A stretch of DNA of 64,000 bases from Arthrobacter sp. C2 (GCA_024207135.1 CP042428.1:372001-436000), one strand, 5' to 3'; shown: positions 25,901 through 34,638, counted from the first letter of the stretch. Program-made: numbers and translations. The notes: generated from the letters alone by a model not told the origin.

Positions 25901-25982
25901 CCTGCTCGATGAAGCGCGCGAGGTGGCCCGCGCGCAGGGCAGCAACGCCTTGCTGGCCCGGCTGGGGCCCGGAGCCGCGTAG
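22947..25982 (+). CDS. Large SARP/BTAD-type transcriptional regulator with AAA ATPase domain
   Basis: A 1011-residue regulator. Residues 1-85 form an OmpR-type winged helix (LQLNLLGEQ...SRAVELLAYLVVHPG...TNLRRELHNLRRLL), residues 90-240 a bacterial transcriptional activation domain (LEELGYRGLIRAHLALGDRPAALHAYHRC). A P-loop (LSGPPGVGKTHLAK) near residue 287 and Walker B (LLVLDDLQWCD) near residue 404 belong to a STAND/AAA ATPase, followed by a TPR-like helical tail. GTG 22947 is preferred because the winged helix begins there; GTG 22899 in the same frame is an alternative. It probably activates the flavoprotein oxidase gene directly downstream. Confidence 0.8.
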   Translation: MLQLNLLGEQRLTSRDTDLAAGGSRAVELLAYLVVHPGIRVPRSVLAGTFWPETPQPQAMTNLRRELHNLRRLLDGVDALGMSDGAIGALECAGLRVDVQVFSAERAAALQAAGRDPARFVAHAQAALREYRGDLMPGNYSDWVPEAREKLLRECTALCDEAAAALTALGRGQRALQVAGRRVTIAPLEELGYRGLIRAHLALGDRPAALHAYHRCADVLENELGVAPAAETRRLLGLPAPHPGAPGPAARPAAAGNLTVGRDREQEVLESCWEQARAGRPALLVLSGPPGVGKTHLAKALGQLARTGGAAVAFARCVDASGRIPLAPVAGWLRGRDIAPLLAALPESIRHEAARLLPELPDPTPSAGTDVPPGPGRAMVDAWQRYRFFESLAGAVAAPGRPTLLVLDDLQWCDPDTAAWIAFLLDYPAARQLLLVATLREGADTQPPAVGALLEGARSAGLLHRLRVAPLDQAAGAELAGRIRGRPLGTDEARLLAAATSGFPLYILEAARAAPGDGFGTLLGRRLSRLGPAARSVAELAAAFGRGISLELLAEAGNLDTVRLAAALDELWREGILLPTGAGYDFGHHLLRTAVRENTTPAGRWLLHRRLAKSLELLNAGRLDAVAATLAEHYELGSNPERALPFHLRAGADAVRVFANSAALKSYDQALGIIGRLPAGTERDEAELSVRRAMSPPQTALLGYSSAALLGNLERVGALAERLGRPSVHSASLVGLFAGRYVQGRIEDSYAIARRALDLAGDDPALLGQAHFAVAGAAQGSGRIAEAIEHFAHCTDDSPPGYSYILGTRLHIHARAWGAHAHWLAGDDDAAGRLCAQALAGAQSGGHIYTRAVALAYAAVLGQWRGDRAAVAENVAELIALCHRYDIAYYGPWGEILAGWLAGGEPGAARIRAGIGALHAQDALARMPYWLWLLAVTLAEGGRRSDACAVLDAARATAALHRDRWWLPEVLRMRALLDAGDSAAALLDEAREVARAQGSNALLARLGPGAA

Positions 25983-25999
25983 GCGAACGCCCGGCGAAC
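25982..25999 (+). promoter_or_regulatory. GGCGAAC direct repeat at 11-bp pitch, candidate SARP operator
   Basis: The heptamer GGCGAAC occurs at 25982-25988 and again at 25993-25999, exactly 11 bases apart. A TAGCGT -10-like box lies at 26011-26016, 11 bases after the second repeat. SARP-family activators are known to bind direct heptamer repeats with 11- or 22-bp pitch just upstream of a -10 element. The gene upstream encodes a SARP-type regulator and the gene downstream an oxidase, so the site fits activation of the oxidase. Confidence 0.5.
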
Positions 26000-26056
26000 A
26001 GGGCCGCGCCTAGCGTGTATCGCGCCACCCACCCCCTACCCCAACAGGAGCCAACC

Positions 26057-27469
26057 ATGGAAGCCCCGAGCCAAACCACCGAAACCGCCGCGGAGCTCTT
26101 TGCCCCGCTGCGCACCTCCCTGCGCGGAACCCTGACCCTGCCCCAGGACGCCGCCTACGACGAGGCACGCGCCGTCTACAACGGCATGGTCGACCGCCGC
26201 CCGGCCGCCATCGCCCGGGTCGCCGACACCGCGGACATCGTCGCGGCCGTGGACTTCGCCCGTGAAAACTCCCTCGGGCTCGCGGTGCGCGGCGGCGGGC
26301 ACCAGGCCTCCGGGCTGGCCGTGGCCGACGACGCGCTGGTCATCGACCTGGGCGCGATGCGCTCCACGACGGTGGACCCGGCGGCGCACACCGTGCGGGT
26401 CGACGGCGGGGCGCTGTGGGCGGATGTCGACCACGCCACCGTGGCCTTCGGCCAGGCCGTCCCCAGCGGCTTCATCGCCTCCACGGGCGTGGGCGGGTTG
26501 GCCCTGGGCGGCGGCATCGGCTACCTGACCCGGCGCTTCGGCCTGACAGTGGACAACCTGCTGGCCGCCGACGTGGTGCTGGCCGACGGCACCCTGGTCA
26601 CGGCCGACGAGCACCGGCACCCGGATTTGTTCTGGGCGCTGCGCGGCGGCGGGGGCAACTTCGGCGTCGTCACTTCCTTCACCTTCCGCATGCACGAGAT
26701 CGGCGAGCACGGCACCGTCATCGGTGGCCCGGTGTTCTACGACCTGGCCGACGCCCCGGCGGTGATGCGCTGGTACCGCGAACTGCTGCCCGCCCTGCCC
26801 GAGGAACTCTCCGGCTGGATCGGCCTACTGACCATCCCTCCGGCCCCTCCCTTCCCCGAGGAACTCTGGGGACGGAAGGCCTGCGCCATCATCTGGTGCT
26901 ACACCGGGGCGCACGAGGTGGCCGACGCGGTGCTGGCACCGGTGCGCGGGTTCGGCTCCCCGTTGCTGGTGGGCCTGCAGGCCATGCCCTTTTCCGCGCT
27001 GCAGTCGGCCTTCGACCCGCTGTTCCCGGCCGGGATGCAATGGTACTGGCGCGCGGACTTCGTCACGGAGATCTCCGACGCCGCGATCCAGGTCCACGCC
27101 AAGTACGGGGCGGCGCTGCCCACGGGGTACTCCACCATGCACCTGTACCCGATCGACGGGGCCGCCGCGCGCGTCCCGGCCGATGCCACGGCCTTCGCCT
27201 ACCGGTCCGGCGGCTGGGCCGGGGTCATCGTGGGAGTCGACCCGGACCCGGCCAACGCGGAACTCATCACCGAGTGGACCAAGGCCTACTACGACGAGCT
27301 GCATCCGACCACGGCCGGCGGGGCGTACGTGAACTTCATGATGGAGGAGGGAACCGACCGGATCCGCGCCTCCTACCTGGGCAACTACGAGCGGCTGGCC
27401 CGCATCAAGGCGCACTACGATCCGGGCAACCTCTTCCACCACAACCAAAACATCGTGCCCGCCGGCTGA
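26057..27469 (+). CDS. BBE-type FAD-linked oxidoreductase
   Basis: A 470-residue flavoprotein of the VAO/berberine-bridge-enzyme family. The FAD_binding_4 domain carries GLAVRGGGHQASGLA with His82, the residue that carries covalent FAD, and STGVGGLALGGGIGYLTRRFG. No Cys is present where bicovalent members have the second attachment. The C-terminal BBE motif is AHYDPGNLFHHNQNI. It oxidises an alcohol, sugar or amine with oxygen or another acceptor. AGGAG at 26046-26050 precedes ATG 26057. The upstream regulator and its candidate operator suggest inducible expression. No signal peptide is seen. Confidence 0.87.
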   Translation: MEAPSQTTETAAELFAPLRTSLRGTLTLPQDAAYDEARAVYNGMVDRRPAAIARVADTADIVAAVDFARENSLGLAVRGGGHQASGLAVADDALVIDLGAMRSTTVDPAAHTVRVDGGALWADVDHATVAFGQAVPSGFIASTGVGGLALGGGIGYLTRRFGLTVDNLLAADVVLADGTLVTADEHRHPDLFWALRGGGGNFGVVTSFTFRMHEIGEHGTVIGGPVFYDLADAPAVMRWYRELLPALPEELSGWIGLLTIPPAPPFPEELWGRKACAIIWCYTGAHEVADAVLAPVRGFGSPLLVGLQAMPFSALQSAFDPLFPAGMQWYWRADFVTEISDAAIQVHAKYGAALPTGYSTMHLYPIDGAAARVPADATAFAYRSGGWAGVIVGVDPDPANAELITEWTKAYYDELHPTTAGGAYVNFMMEEGTDRIRASYLGNYERLARIKAHYDPGNLFHHNQNIVPAG

Positions 27470-27901
27470 GCAGGCCGGCCTCTGGCCCGGTTTCCCGTGG
27501 GCCGACGCTGACGCGGAAGCCCGGGAAATCCAACGAGGGACTGCGCGCGCAGCCGGGCGTGAAGGCGCCGACCAGGGAGCAATTGGCCCCGGTCGGCGCC
27601 TTCGCCTGTCCTGCCGGCTCCGCTCGGCTGCCCGCCGACGCCCACCCGGTGTTGTCGCCCACGCAGGATGCGCCGCAGGGATTCTGTTCGGGGTCCCCGG
27701 GATGTAGCACCGTTCGCGCAGCAGGCGTCCCGGGACGCGCAGTGCCGCGGTGAGTTGCCGGGGCCGAGTCCCGCACCGGAAGGCCAAGGATTCCTTTGTT
27801 CCAGCGACATCGCAAGCAAGCCGTGGTAAGCCCAGAACGAAGGTAGTTGGTCACAAACTCTTAGCCTGCTTTCGACCAGCTTCGAACATCGACACCTGAC
27901 A
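27470..27901. other. Gene-poor stretch between the oxidase and the NERD gene
   Basis: No gene was found in these 432 bases. A hairpin with 13-bp arms is at 27561-27573 and 27591-27603. The rest has no recognised RNA gene, repeat or open frame with family similarity. Confidence 0.6.
27561..27603. terminator. Hairpin, possible bidirectional terminator
   Basis: GAAGGCGCCGACC (27561-27573) pairs with GGTCGGCGCCTTC (27591-27603) over 13 bp around a 17-base loop that can itself pair GGG with CCC. It is between convergent genes but about 90 bases after the oxidase stop and 300 bases from the NERD stop. Confidence 0.4.
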
Positions 27902-28723
27902 TCACGCGGACTTGAACCGCGAGGCTATCGCCTCACGCATCCGCGCCACATCGACGTCCCCTGTTGACTGTTCCATAAGTACTTTGGCCAACCGCTTCGG
28001 CCAGAGCACGTGAACGCCACGAGTTGAGAACGCGCCGCCAACCAGGGGCCAGTCGGCTTCGACGAAGCACAGTGCCCCCGTGACCGGAACATCCCCGGCG
28101 AAGTCGCGCACGACGTCGATCTGCTTGAGCACCCCATCGACCAGTTTCGTGCAATCGCGCCGGGCCACGAAAAGCTTCTCGACGCGTGGGCGAAGGATGC
28201 CGCCCTCGATCTTCAGCTCAGGTCGTCCCTTGTATCGCTTGGCGTCGATCACCCAGATTCCTGCGCGAGTGATGACGATGTGGTCGATGTTGGCCTTCGA
28301 ACCCGGGATGCGCCGGTCGTGGAGGACCGCGAGGCCATCGGCGGCCAGGCCATCCAGCCGGGCGCCGAGTCGTTCCTCGCCGATCGCGCCTCGATCCCAA
28401 GACTTGGTGTGCTGCCGCTCTTCGGACAGGGCGACGGCGAGGCCGCCGAAGCGCCCCCACTTTTCGCGGAGCCTGTCCTCGTCCTTCGCCTTGCGGCGCT
28501 CATATTCACGCCGGGCGGATGACCCGGCTACCCCGGACTCGGTGGACAACGAAGCATCCCGAGGCGGTGCCATGCCTGGGGACATGGTTTTCGTGGCTCT
28601 GGTGGCACACTCCACGCAGCGGACGGTCTTTGTCTCGCTCTCATAGATCGCTTCTGTCCCGACCGGAAGAGGGGCGCCGCACACACGACACACTCCGGCG
28701 TACCGAAGCCTCATCTGCTTCAT
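27902..28723 (-). CDS. NERD-domain protein with N-terminal zinc ribbon
   Basis: A 273-residue protein. Residues 12-39 hold CRVC and CVEC, a four-Cys zinc ribbon. After a charged linker (ARREYERRKAKDEDRLREKWG) comes a nuclease-related domain: GAIGEERLGARLDGL, NIDHIVITRAGIWVIDAKRYKG, with the Asp...DAK arrangement of PD-(D/E)xK-like nucleases. The substrate is unknown; NERD proteins are thought to process DNA. ATG 28723 (MKQMRLRYAG) is preferred over an upstream start at 28810 because the zinc ribbon starts near it. The gene lies between two gene-poor stretches, unlike its neighbours, and may be an accessory insertion. Confidence 0.72.
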   Translation of the reverse strand: MKQMRLRYAGVCRVCGAPLPVGTEAIYESETKTVRCVECATRATKTMSPGMAPPRDASLSTESGVAGSSARREYERRKAKDEDRLREKWGRFGGLAVALSEERQHTKSWDRGAIGEERLGARLDGLAADGLAVLHDRRIPGSKANIDHIVITRAGIWVIDAKRYKGRPELKIEGGILRPRVEKLFVARRDCTKLVDGVLKQIDVVRDFAGDVPVTGALCFVEADWPLVGGAFSTRGVHVLWPKRLAKVLMEQSTGDVDVARMREAIASRFKSA

Positions 28724-29106
28724 GGGGATACGGGGCGGAACGCTCGATCGAACCCGGCCTGCCGGTAAACCACGACGGTAAGGCCGCCGATGCGCTTTGT
28801 CATGGCTCAATCCTCACCCATGACGGGAAGTTTTTCAGGGGTGCCGCGCGTACGGCTGTCAAAGACCTTGCAACCCTCCCGGCGGAAGGAACCGCCAGCT
28901 GAACGTACCACCCAGGGCGGTACTGGCACCTACGGGACCTTGTGGCCGAGGACCCCGCCTTGCAGCATGTCAAGCTGCCCCGGAAACCCATTCGTGCCCC
29001 CGCCATGACGCGGATGGTGATGGTTTGCCCCGAACAGCCGCTTTGCATGAGCGTGCGGGGCGGCGGTGCGATGACACGCGTCCCCGGCTTTGGCCCGCAC
29101 CTGTCG
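28724..29106. other. Gene-poor stretch upstream of coaE
   Basis: No gene with recognisable product is seen in these 383 bases. Long open minus-strand frames here run on into the antisense of coaE and have no family features. Small inverted repeats (for example GGCGG/CCGCC near 28900) are not distinctive. I see nothing that marks an IS end or tRNA. Confidence 0.5.
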
Positions 29107-29118
29107 TAGGCTAGGTGC

Positions 29119-29727
29119 ATGCTCAATGTTGGCCTGACAGGCGGAATCGCCGCCGGGAAGTCCGCCGTCGCCAGGATGCTGGTGGACCGCGGCGCGGTGC
29201 TCATCGATGCCGACGCGATTGCCCGGGCCGTCGTGGCACCCGGGACCCCGGGGCTCGAAGCGGTCGTTGCCGCCTTCGGCCCCGGTATCCTGGCCGCCGA
29301 CGGCACCTTGGACCGCCCCGCGCTCGGCGCGCTGGTCTTCGCCGACGCGGCGGCCCGCGAAAAACTGAACTCCATCGTCCACCCGCTGGTGCGCGCCGAG
29401 GCCGCCCGCCTGCGCGCTGCCGCACCCGCGGGGGCCGTCATCGTCCAGGACATCCCGCTGCTGGTGGAAACCGGCCAGGTAAAGGACTTCGACAAGGTCC
29501 TGGTGGTGGCCGCACCGCTGGCCGAACGCCTGCGCCGCATGGTCGAGGACCGGGGGATGGCCGAGGCCGACGCCCTGGCGCGGATCGCCGCGCAGGCCAC
29601 CGACGAGCAGCGTGCCGCGGTCGCCGATGCCGTGATCAACAATTCGGGCACGCTGGAACAGCTGCACCAACGCGTCAACGAGATCTGGGAGACCCACATT
29701 GCCCCATTCACCAACCATGCCCACTGA
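29119..29727 (+). CDS. coaE: Dephospho-CoA kinase
   Basis: A 202-residue P-loop kinase catalysing the last step of CoA synthesis, phosphorylation of the ribose 3'-OH of dephospho-CoA. NVGLTGGIAAGKSAVARML is the Walker A region, VLIDADAIAR the DADxxxR motif, and VQDIPLLVETG the lid/substrate segment. Length matches the family. TAGGCT at 29107-29112 lies six bases before ATG 29119, consistent with leaderless transcription. Two small genes follow with overlapping ends. Confidence 0.95.
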   Translation: MLNVGLTGGIAAGKSAVARMLVDRGAVLIDADAIARAVVAPGTPGLEAVVAAFGPGILAADGTLDRPALGALVFADAAAREKLNSIVHPLVRAEAARLRAAAPAGAVIVQDIPLLVETGQVKDFDKVLVVAAPLAERLRRMVEDRGMAEADALARIAAQATDEQRAAVADAVINNSGTLEQLHQRVNEIWETHIAPFTNHAH

Positions 29728-30043
29728 GGACGAGGGGGCGAAGGCCGAGTTCGCCGCACGCTTGGAGACCGAGGAGGCCAAGGCCCGCACCGAGATGCGC
29801 ATCATCCGCATCCTGTGGGTGCTGGCCGCCGCGACCCTCGCCGTCGCCGTGGTCCTCTGGCTCGGCTTCGGCGGGCGCGACCAGTACATCGCCCGTTCCT
29901 CCGGCTACGACGCGCAGGTGCTGGTCCCGGCCTGGCTCGCGCTCGCCGGCCTGCTGTCCGCCGCCGCGGCCACGGTGCTCGGCGTGATCCGGCTGATGCG
30001 CGGCGCGCTGGGCAACATCCTGCAGAGGCAGGCCCGCAAGTGA
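29717..30043 (+). CDS. Small two-helix membrane protein, coaE operon
   Basis: A 108-residue protein with an acidic, Ala/Glu-rich N-terminal helix (residues 3-30) and two hydrophobic segments (about 32-52 and 70-92), ending in a basic tail (LQRQARK). It overlaps the coaE end by 11 bases. A TTG at 29699 is an alternative start. I do not recognise a family; the TM pair and charged tail suggest a small membrane-anchored accessory protein. Confidence 0.6.
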   Translation: MPTEDEGAKAEFAARLETEEAKARTEMRIIRILWVLAAATLAVAVVLWLGFGGRDQYIARSSGYDAQVLVPAWLALAGLLSAAAATVLGVIRLMRGALGNILQRQARK

Positions 30044-30513
30044 ACACCGCGCTGGTTGCCGAATCCTTCCTCCGGCACGAACCTGCCGACGGCACCAAGG
30101 CCCACCTGGTGAGCATCCAGCGGGATCCCGGGCTCGCCGCAACGCTGGAGGGCACCCTGGGAGCGGTCCAGCTGCGCTACCACTCGCTGCAGCTCATTCC
30201 GGTGGACCTGGTCGACGACCTGCCCGGAATCTGGAATGCGCTGCTGGATGCCGTGGAAGGTTTCCTCGCCGACGGCAGGGCCGAGGTGGCCTACCCGTCC
30301 ATCGAGGCGCAGATCCTGCTGGAGCGCAGCGGAAACCTCACCAAATTCACCGCCGGGAAGGTCCGCCACATCGTTGACGCTTCCGAGCTGGTCGACGGCA
30401 TCCTGGACGGCGCCGAGGCGTACTTCGGCTTCGCGCCCCACGCGGCGCAGACTGCCCTCGATCGCATCGGGAAGCTGCGCACCGTCGCCGCAGCGGCCGC
30501 GCCCGGCACCTAA
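30040..30513 (+). CDS. Conserved hypothetical protein, coaE operon
   Basis: A 157-residue soluble protein beginning with GTG that overlaps the previous stop (GTGA), so translation is coupled. The sequence includes HSLQLIPVDLVDDLPGIWNALLDAVE and a C-terminal helix-rich segment (FAPHAAQTALDRIGKLR). No catalytic or nucleic-acid-binding motif is visible and no TM segment. Function unknown; the operon position next to coaE is the only clue. Confidence 0.6.
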   Translation: MNTALVAESFLRHEPADGTKAHLVSIQRDPGLAATLEGTLGAVQLRYHSLQLIPVDLVDDLPGIWNALLDAVEGFLADGRAEVAYPSIEAQILLERSGNLTKFTAGKVRHIVDASELVDGILDGAEAYFGFAPHAAQTALDRIGKLRTVAAAAAPGT

Positions 30514-30643
30514 AGGAGAAGGCCCCGGACCGGATCCACGGTGTCCGGGTTGCCGCACGGTGGACTATCTTGGAAAGCACGGAAGAACGGGCGGACACCT
30601 GGCCCCGCGTGCTTCCGGGAGAACACGCGAAACCGAAGGACCG

Positions 30644-31669
30644 ATGACTTTCATGCCGCCAGACACCCCGCAACCTTCGAGCCGCACGACGGGCCGGGAC
30701 CGCTCCATCCGGGGCGGTGCTCCCGCGAGGACCCCGTTTGGATGGCTCGCCGCACGGGTCTGCCTGGGTCGGCCGGCGCTGCGCTCGGCCTCCCTGGCCT
30801 CCGTGGTTGCAGCCATCCTGATCATCGTCGGCGGCGGTGTTGTTCGGGTGACCGGCTCCGGGCTCGGCTGCCCCGACTGGCCGACCTGCATCGACGGCTC
30901 GCTTGGCCCCACCGCGGAAATGGGCTGGCACGGGATCGTGGAATTCGGCAACCGGCTGCTCACCGGGGCGCTGTGCGCCGTTGTCGGGTGGGTCATCATC
31001 GCGGCGCGCCTGCAACGGGACCCGGCACCGGCAGTGACCCGTTGGGCGTGGATGCAGTTCTGGTTGGTCGTCCTCAACGCCGTCATCGGCGGCATCACGG
31101 TGTGGGTCAAGCTGAACCCCTTTGTGGTCGCGGGGCACTTCTTGGCCGCGACCCTGCTCCTGACGGCGGCCGCAGTCACCTGGCACAAGGCCCGGGAGCT
31201 AGACCTTCCCCCTGTCCCCGCCGCGTCGCGCAGGTCGATCAACCTCGGCAACGCCCTGCTGGCCGCGACGGCCGTCCTCATCGTCGTCGGCACCGTGGTG
31301 ACCGGGACCGGGCCCCACGCCGGTGATTCCGCCGACGTGCCACGCATGCCTTTTTCCTGGCTGGCGGTCACGGTGATCCACGGTGTCGCGGCGCTGGTTG
31401 CGATCGGCCTGGCCGTGGCGCTGCGGCGGACCGCGCAACGCCCGGGCGAAACGGCCGTGGCGGCCAAGGCCGGGATGTTCATCGCGGTGTTCCTGGCCCA
31501 GGGCCTGATCGGCGTGGTCCAGGCCTTCACCCATCTTCCCGAGGCGATGGTGGTGCTGCATCTGGTGGGTTCGGCACTCGTCTGGGTCGGTGCGGTGCGG
31601 GTGTATCTTGCCGCACACGGCGGCGAGCGGGCGGCACACGGCCTGAGCGCCGGATCCAACACCGCATAG
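30644..31669 (+). CDS. ctaA: Heme A synthase (COX15/CtaA)
   Basis: A 341-residue membrane protein with about eight helices that oxidises the heme O methyl group to make heme A for cytochrome aa3 oxidase. GGGVVRVTGSGLGCPDWPTC carries the periplasmic Cys pair of type CtaA; GIVEFGNRLLTG, VAGHFLAATLL, VTVIHGVAALV and VVLHLVGSALVW contain the heme-ligand positions. The N-terminal 45 residues are a Pro/Arg-rich cytosolic extension. GAAGGA at 30635-30640 precedes ATG 30644. It is alone, without ctaB next to it in this window. Confidence 0.9.
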   Translation: MTFMPPDTPQPSSRTTGRDRSIRGGAPARTPFGWLAARVCLGRPALRSASLASVVAAILIIVGGGVVRVTGSGLGCPDWPTCIDGSLGPTAEMGWHGIVEFGNRLLTGALCAVVGWVIIAARLQRDPAPAVTRWAWMQFWLVVLNAVIGGITVWVKLNPFVVAGHFLAATLLLTAAAVTWHKARELDLPPVPAASRRSINLGNALLAATAVLIVVGTVVTGTGPHAGDSADVPRMPFSWLAVTVIHGVAALVAIGLAVALRRTAQRPGETAVAAKAGMFIAVFLAQGLIGVVQAFTHLPEAMVVLHLVGSALVWVGAVRVYLAAHGGERAAHGLSAGSNTA

Positions 31670-31754
31670 GAGGTTTCCCGGAGCCACCGGGACGGCTTTC
31701 AGCCTCGGGCGAGCGGGCATCCAAACCATCGGTGCCAGGGCGTAGCCTAGGAAC

Positions 31755-33857
31755 ATGAGTCTTGCGCAGCAAATCAACCGCGTCGTTGCCCCCTTCGAGG
31801 TCATCAGCGAGTTCACGCCCGCCGGCGACCAGCCCACGGCCATCAAGGAGCTCACCGAACGGATCAACGCCGGCGAAAAGGACGTGGTGCTGCTCGGCGC
31901 CACCGGAACCGGCAAGTCCGCCACCACGGCCTGGCTCATCGAACAGGTGCAGCGCCCCACCCTGGTGATGGTGCAGAACAAGACGCTGGCCGCGCAGCTG
32001 GCCAACGAGTTCCGCGAGCTTTTGCCCAACAACGCGGTCGAGTACTTCGTGTCGTACTACGACTACTACCAGCCCGAGGCATACGTCCCGCAGACCGACA
32101 CCTTCATCGAGAAGGACTCCTCCATCAACGAGGAGGTCGAACGGCTGCGCCACTCGGCCACCAACGCGCTGTTGACCCGCCGCGATGTCATCGTGGTCGC
32201 CACGGTCTCCTGCATCTACGGCCTGGGCACCCCCGAGGAATACGTCGCGGGCATGGTCACCCTGAAAAAGGGCATGGAACTGAACCGCGACGACCTGTTG
32301 CGCAAGTTCGTCTCCATGCAATACGCGCGCAACGACATGGACTTCCACCGCGGCACCTTCCGGGTGCGCGGGGACACCGTGGAGATCATCCCGATGTACG
32401 AGGAGCAGGCGCTGCGCATCGAGTTCTTCGGCGACGAGGTCGAGTCGATCCACACGCTGCACCCGGTCACCGGCGAGGTGATCCGCGAGGAAAACGAGAT
32501 GTATGTCTTCCCCGCCAGCCACTACGTCGCCGGTGCCGACCGGATGAGCCGGGCCGTGAAGGACATTGAGGACGAGCTGCAGCAGCGCCTGTCCACCCTG
32601 GAATCGCAGAACAAGCTGGTGGAGGCCCAGCGGCTGCGCATGCGCACCACCTACGACCTGGAGATGATGGAGCAGATGGGGTTCTGCAACGGCATCGAGA
32701 ACTATTCCAGGCACATCGACGACCGTGCCGCCGGCACCGCCCCGCACTGCCTCATCGACTACTTCCCGGACGACTTCCTGCTGGTCATCGACGAATCCCA
32801 TGTCACCGTCCCGCAGATCGGCGCGATGTACGAGGGCGACATGTCGCGCAAGCGCACCCTGGTGGAGCACGGCTTCCGCCTGCCTTCGGCGATGGATAAC
32901 CGACCGCTGAAGTGGGACGAGTTCCTCGAGCGCATCGGGCAGACCGTCTACCTCTCGGCGACCCCGGGCAAGTACGAGCTCGGCAAGGCCGACGGCGTGG
33001 TCCAGCAGATCATCCGCCCCACCGGGCTGATCGACCCGGAGATCATCGTCAAGCCGACCAAGGGGCAGATCGACGACCTGCTCGACGAGATCCGTGCCCG
33101 CGTCGAACGCAACGAGCGCATCCTGGTCACCACGCTGACCAAGCGAATGGCCGAGGACCTCACCGACTACTTCACCGAGCACGGGGTGCGGGTCCAGTAC
33201 CTGCACTCCGACGTGGACACGCTGCGCCGCGTCGAGCTGCTGCGCGAGCTGCGCATGGGCCTGTTCGACGTGCTGGTGGGCATCAACCTGCTCCGCGAGG
33301 GCCTGGACCTGCCCGAGGTCTCGCTCGTGGCGATCCTGGATGCCGACAAGCAGGGCTTCCTGCGCTCGGCGACCTCGCTGATCCAGACCATCGGCCGCGC
33401 CGCCCGAAACGTCGACGGCCAGGTGCACATGTACGCGGACAAGATCACCGACGCCATGGCCCAGGCCATCGAGGAGACCAACCGCCGCCGCGAGGTGCAG
33501 CAGAAGTACAACAAGGACCACGGGGTGGACCCGCAGCCGCTGCGCAAGAAGATCGCCGACATCACCGATTCGCTGGCCCGCGAGGACGCCGACACCCAGG
33601 AGCTGCTGAACAACCAGCGCCTGGCCAAGAACGCCAAGCGTTCGAGCGCCGGCACCAGGAAGGCCCACGAGACGGTGCGGGCCGACGGTTTGGCCGCCGC
33701 CCCGGCGGAGAACCTGGTGGAGATGATCGAGCAGATGACCGAGCAGATGCACGCCGCGGCCGCCGAGCTGCACTTCGAGGTTGCCGCCCGGCTGCGCGAC
33801 GAGGTCTCGGAGCTGAAGAAGGAACTTCGGCAGATGAAGAACGCCGGCCACGCGTAA
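31755..33857 (+). CDS. uvrB: Excinuclease ABC subunit B
   Basis: A 700-residue UvrB. The DEAD-like helicase motifs are clear: [14 protein letters not shown] (Walker A), the beta-hairpin [28 protein letters not shown] (Walker B) and IGRAARN. The C-terminal UVR motif [21 protein letters not shown] binds UvrC. It verifies damage handed over by UvrA. TAGCCT at 31743-31748 lies six bases before ATG 31755, so the mRNA is probably leaderless. No LexA-type box was seen upstream, unlike uvrA. Confidence 0.97.
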   Translation: MSLAQQINRVVAPFEVISEFTPAGDQPTAIKELTERINAGEKDVVLLGATGTGKSATTAWLIEQVQRPTLVMVQNKTLAAQLANEFRELLPNNAVEYFVSYYDYYQPEAYVPQTDTFIEKDSSINEEVERLRHSATNALLTRRDVIVVATVSCIYGLGTPEEYVAGMVTLKKGMELNRDDLLRKFVSMQYARNDMDFHRGTFRVRGDTVEIIPMYEEQALRIEFFGDEVESIHTLHPVTGEVIREENEMYVFPASHYVAGADRMSRAVKDIEDELQQRLSTLESQNKLVEAQRLRMRTTYDLEMMEQMGFCNGIENYSRHIDDRAAGTAPHCLIDYFPDDFLLVIDESHVTVPQIGAMYEGDMSRKRTLVEHGFRLPSAMDNRPLKWDEFLERIGQTVYLSATPGKYELGKADGVVQQIIRPTGLIDPEIIVKPTKGQIDDLLDEIRARVERNERILVTTLTKRMAEDLTDYFTEHGVRVQYLHSDVDTLRRVELLRELRMGLFDVLVGINLLREGLDLPEVSLVAILDADKQGFLRSATSLIQTIGRAARNVDGQVHMYADKITDAMAQAIEETNRRREVQQKYNKDHGVDPQPLRKKIADITDSLAREDADTQELLNNQRLAKNAKRSSAGTRKAHETVRADGLAAAPAENLVEMIEQMTEQMHAAAAELHFEVAARLRDEVSELKKELRQMKNAGHA

Positions 33858-33906
33858 CCGGGTTTGCGTGCCTGCCCCCTTGCCCCGCCAGCGGCTGGAC
33901 CGTATT

Positions 33907-33934
33907 GTTTATCGATAGTACCGTTTATCGATAG
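33907..33934 (+). repeat. Tandem GTTTATCGATAG repeat, candidate operator for the DUF2975/XRE pair
   Basis: Two identical 12-base repeats, 33907-33918 and 33923-33934, spaced 16 bases apart. Each contains the perfect palindrome TATCGATA (33910-33917 and 33926-33933). The second ends eight bases before the ATG of the DUF2975 gene. Their position suits binding by the XRE protein encoded two genes on, so the pair may autoregulate. Confidence 0.65.
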
Positions 33935-33942
33935 GGGTCGTC

Positions 33943-34638
33943 ATGAAGCACCGCGGGGCAAGACCGGGCGCGCTGGCGCTGGAAATCCTCCTGTACATCG
34001 GGGTCGCGTGCACCGCCGTTCTTGGGTTGCTGCGCACGCTCCTGGGTTCCGCAGGTTTCGGGGGCATGCTTCCGGGCTGGGCGTGGGGCGTGAGCGAGCG
34101 CCTCTTCGGGCCCTACTTCCTGGGCGAGGTGCCAAGCGTCCGCGCGCCGCTGGTGAACGGCGTCGAAGTGCACACGACACCCGAGCTGTATGCGTACGGA
34201 GCCGAACCCGTGCCCACCGGGCGCGGCGAATTCTCCGGCCCCTTCGAGGCCCGGGTCAGCGTGTTCGCCCCGGACTTCACGCAGCGTGTCGGCCTGCTGG
34301 GCGGCCAGCTGCTGGCGGTGCTCCTGGCCCTTGGAATCCTGCTTCTTCTGGTGCGGATGGTGCGCACCCTTCGCCGCGACGAGGGCCCCTTCACCTCGGC
34401 CAACGCAAATCGGCTGCGGTCGATCGCCTGGCTCGTCGGCGCCGGCGGAACCGCCAGCTCCCTGCTGGTCGCCTGGGGCCAATGGCTCGTCTTGAACGAC
34501 GCAGCCATTGCCCCGTTCGTGGACAACCGCTTCGAAATCAACGTTCTCCCGCTGCTGGCGGGCGCCGGCATCTACGTCTTCGCCGAGCTGTTCCGCCGCG
34601 GCGCGGCGATGCACGCGGACCTGGAACGGGTCATATGA
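33943..34638 (+). CDS. DUF2975 family membrane protein
   Basis: A 231-residue protein with four hydrophobic segments (about residues 12-32, 112-135, 160-180 and 200-220), typical of DUF2975 proteins. A loop between helices one and two is exposed. These proteins are nearly always encoded with a short XRE regulator; the function is unknown. The XRE gene starts inside the stop codon. Tandem TATCGATA operators lie right before the start. Confidence 0.8.
   Translation: MKHRGARPGALALEILLYIGVACTAVLGLLRTLLGSAGFGGMLPGWAWGVSERLFGPYFLGEVPSVRAPLVNGVEVHTTPELYAYGAEPVPTGRGEFSGPFEARVSVFAPDFTQRVGLLGGQLLAVLLALGILLLLVRMVRTLRRDEGPFTSANANRLRSIAWLVGAGGTASSLLVAWGQWLVLNDAAIAPFVDNRFEINVLPLLAGAGIYVFAELFRRGAAMHADLERVI

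Noticed and set aside
27890-27920. tRNA-like GGTTCAAGTCC on the minus strand
   Set aside because: It encodes the last residues (RFKSA) of the NERD protein and has no acceptor, D or anticodon arms around it.
28800-29759. Long minus-strand frames across the coaE region
   Set aside because: They are mostly antisense to coaE, and the part in the intergenic space has no recognisable motif.
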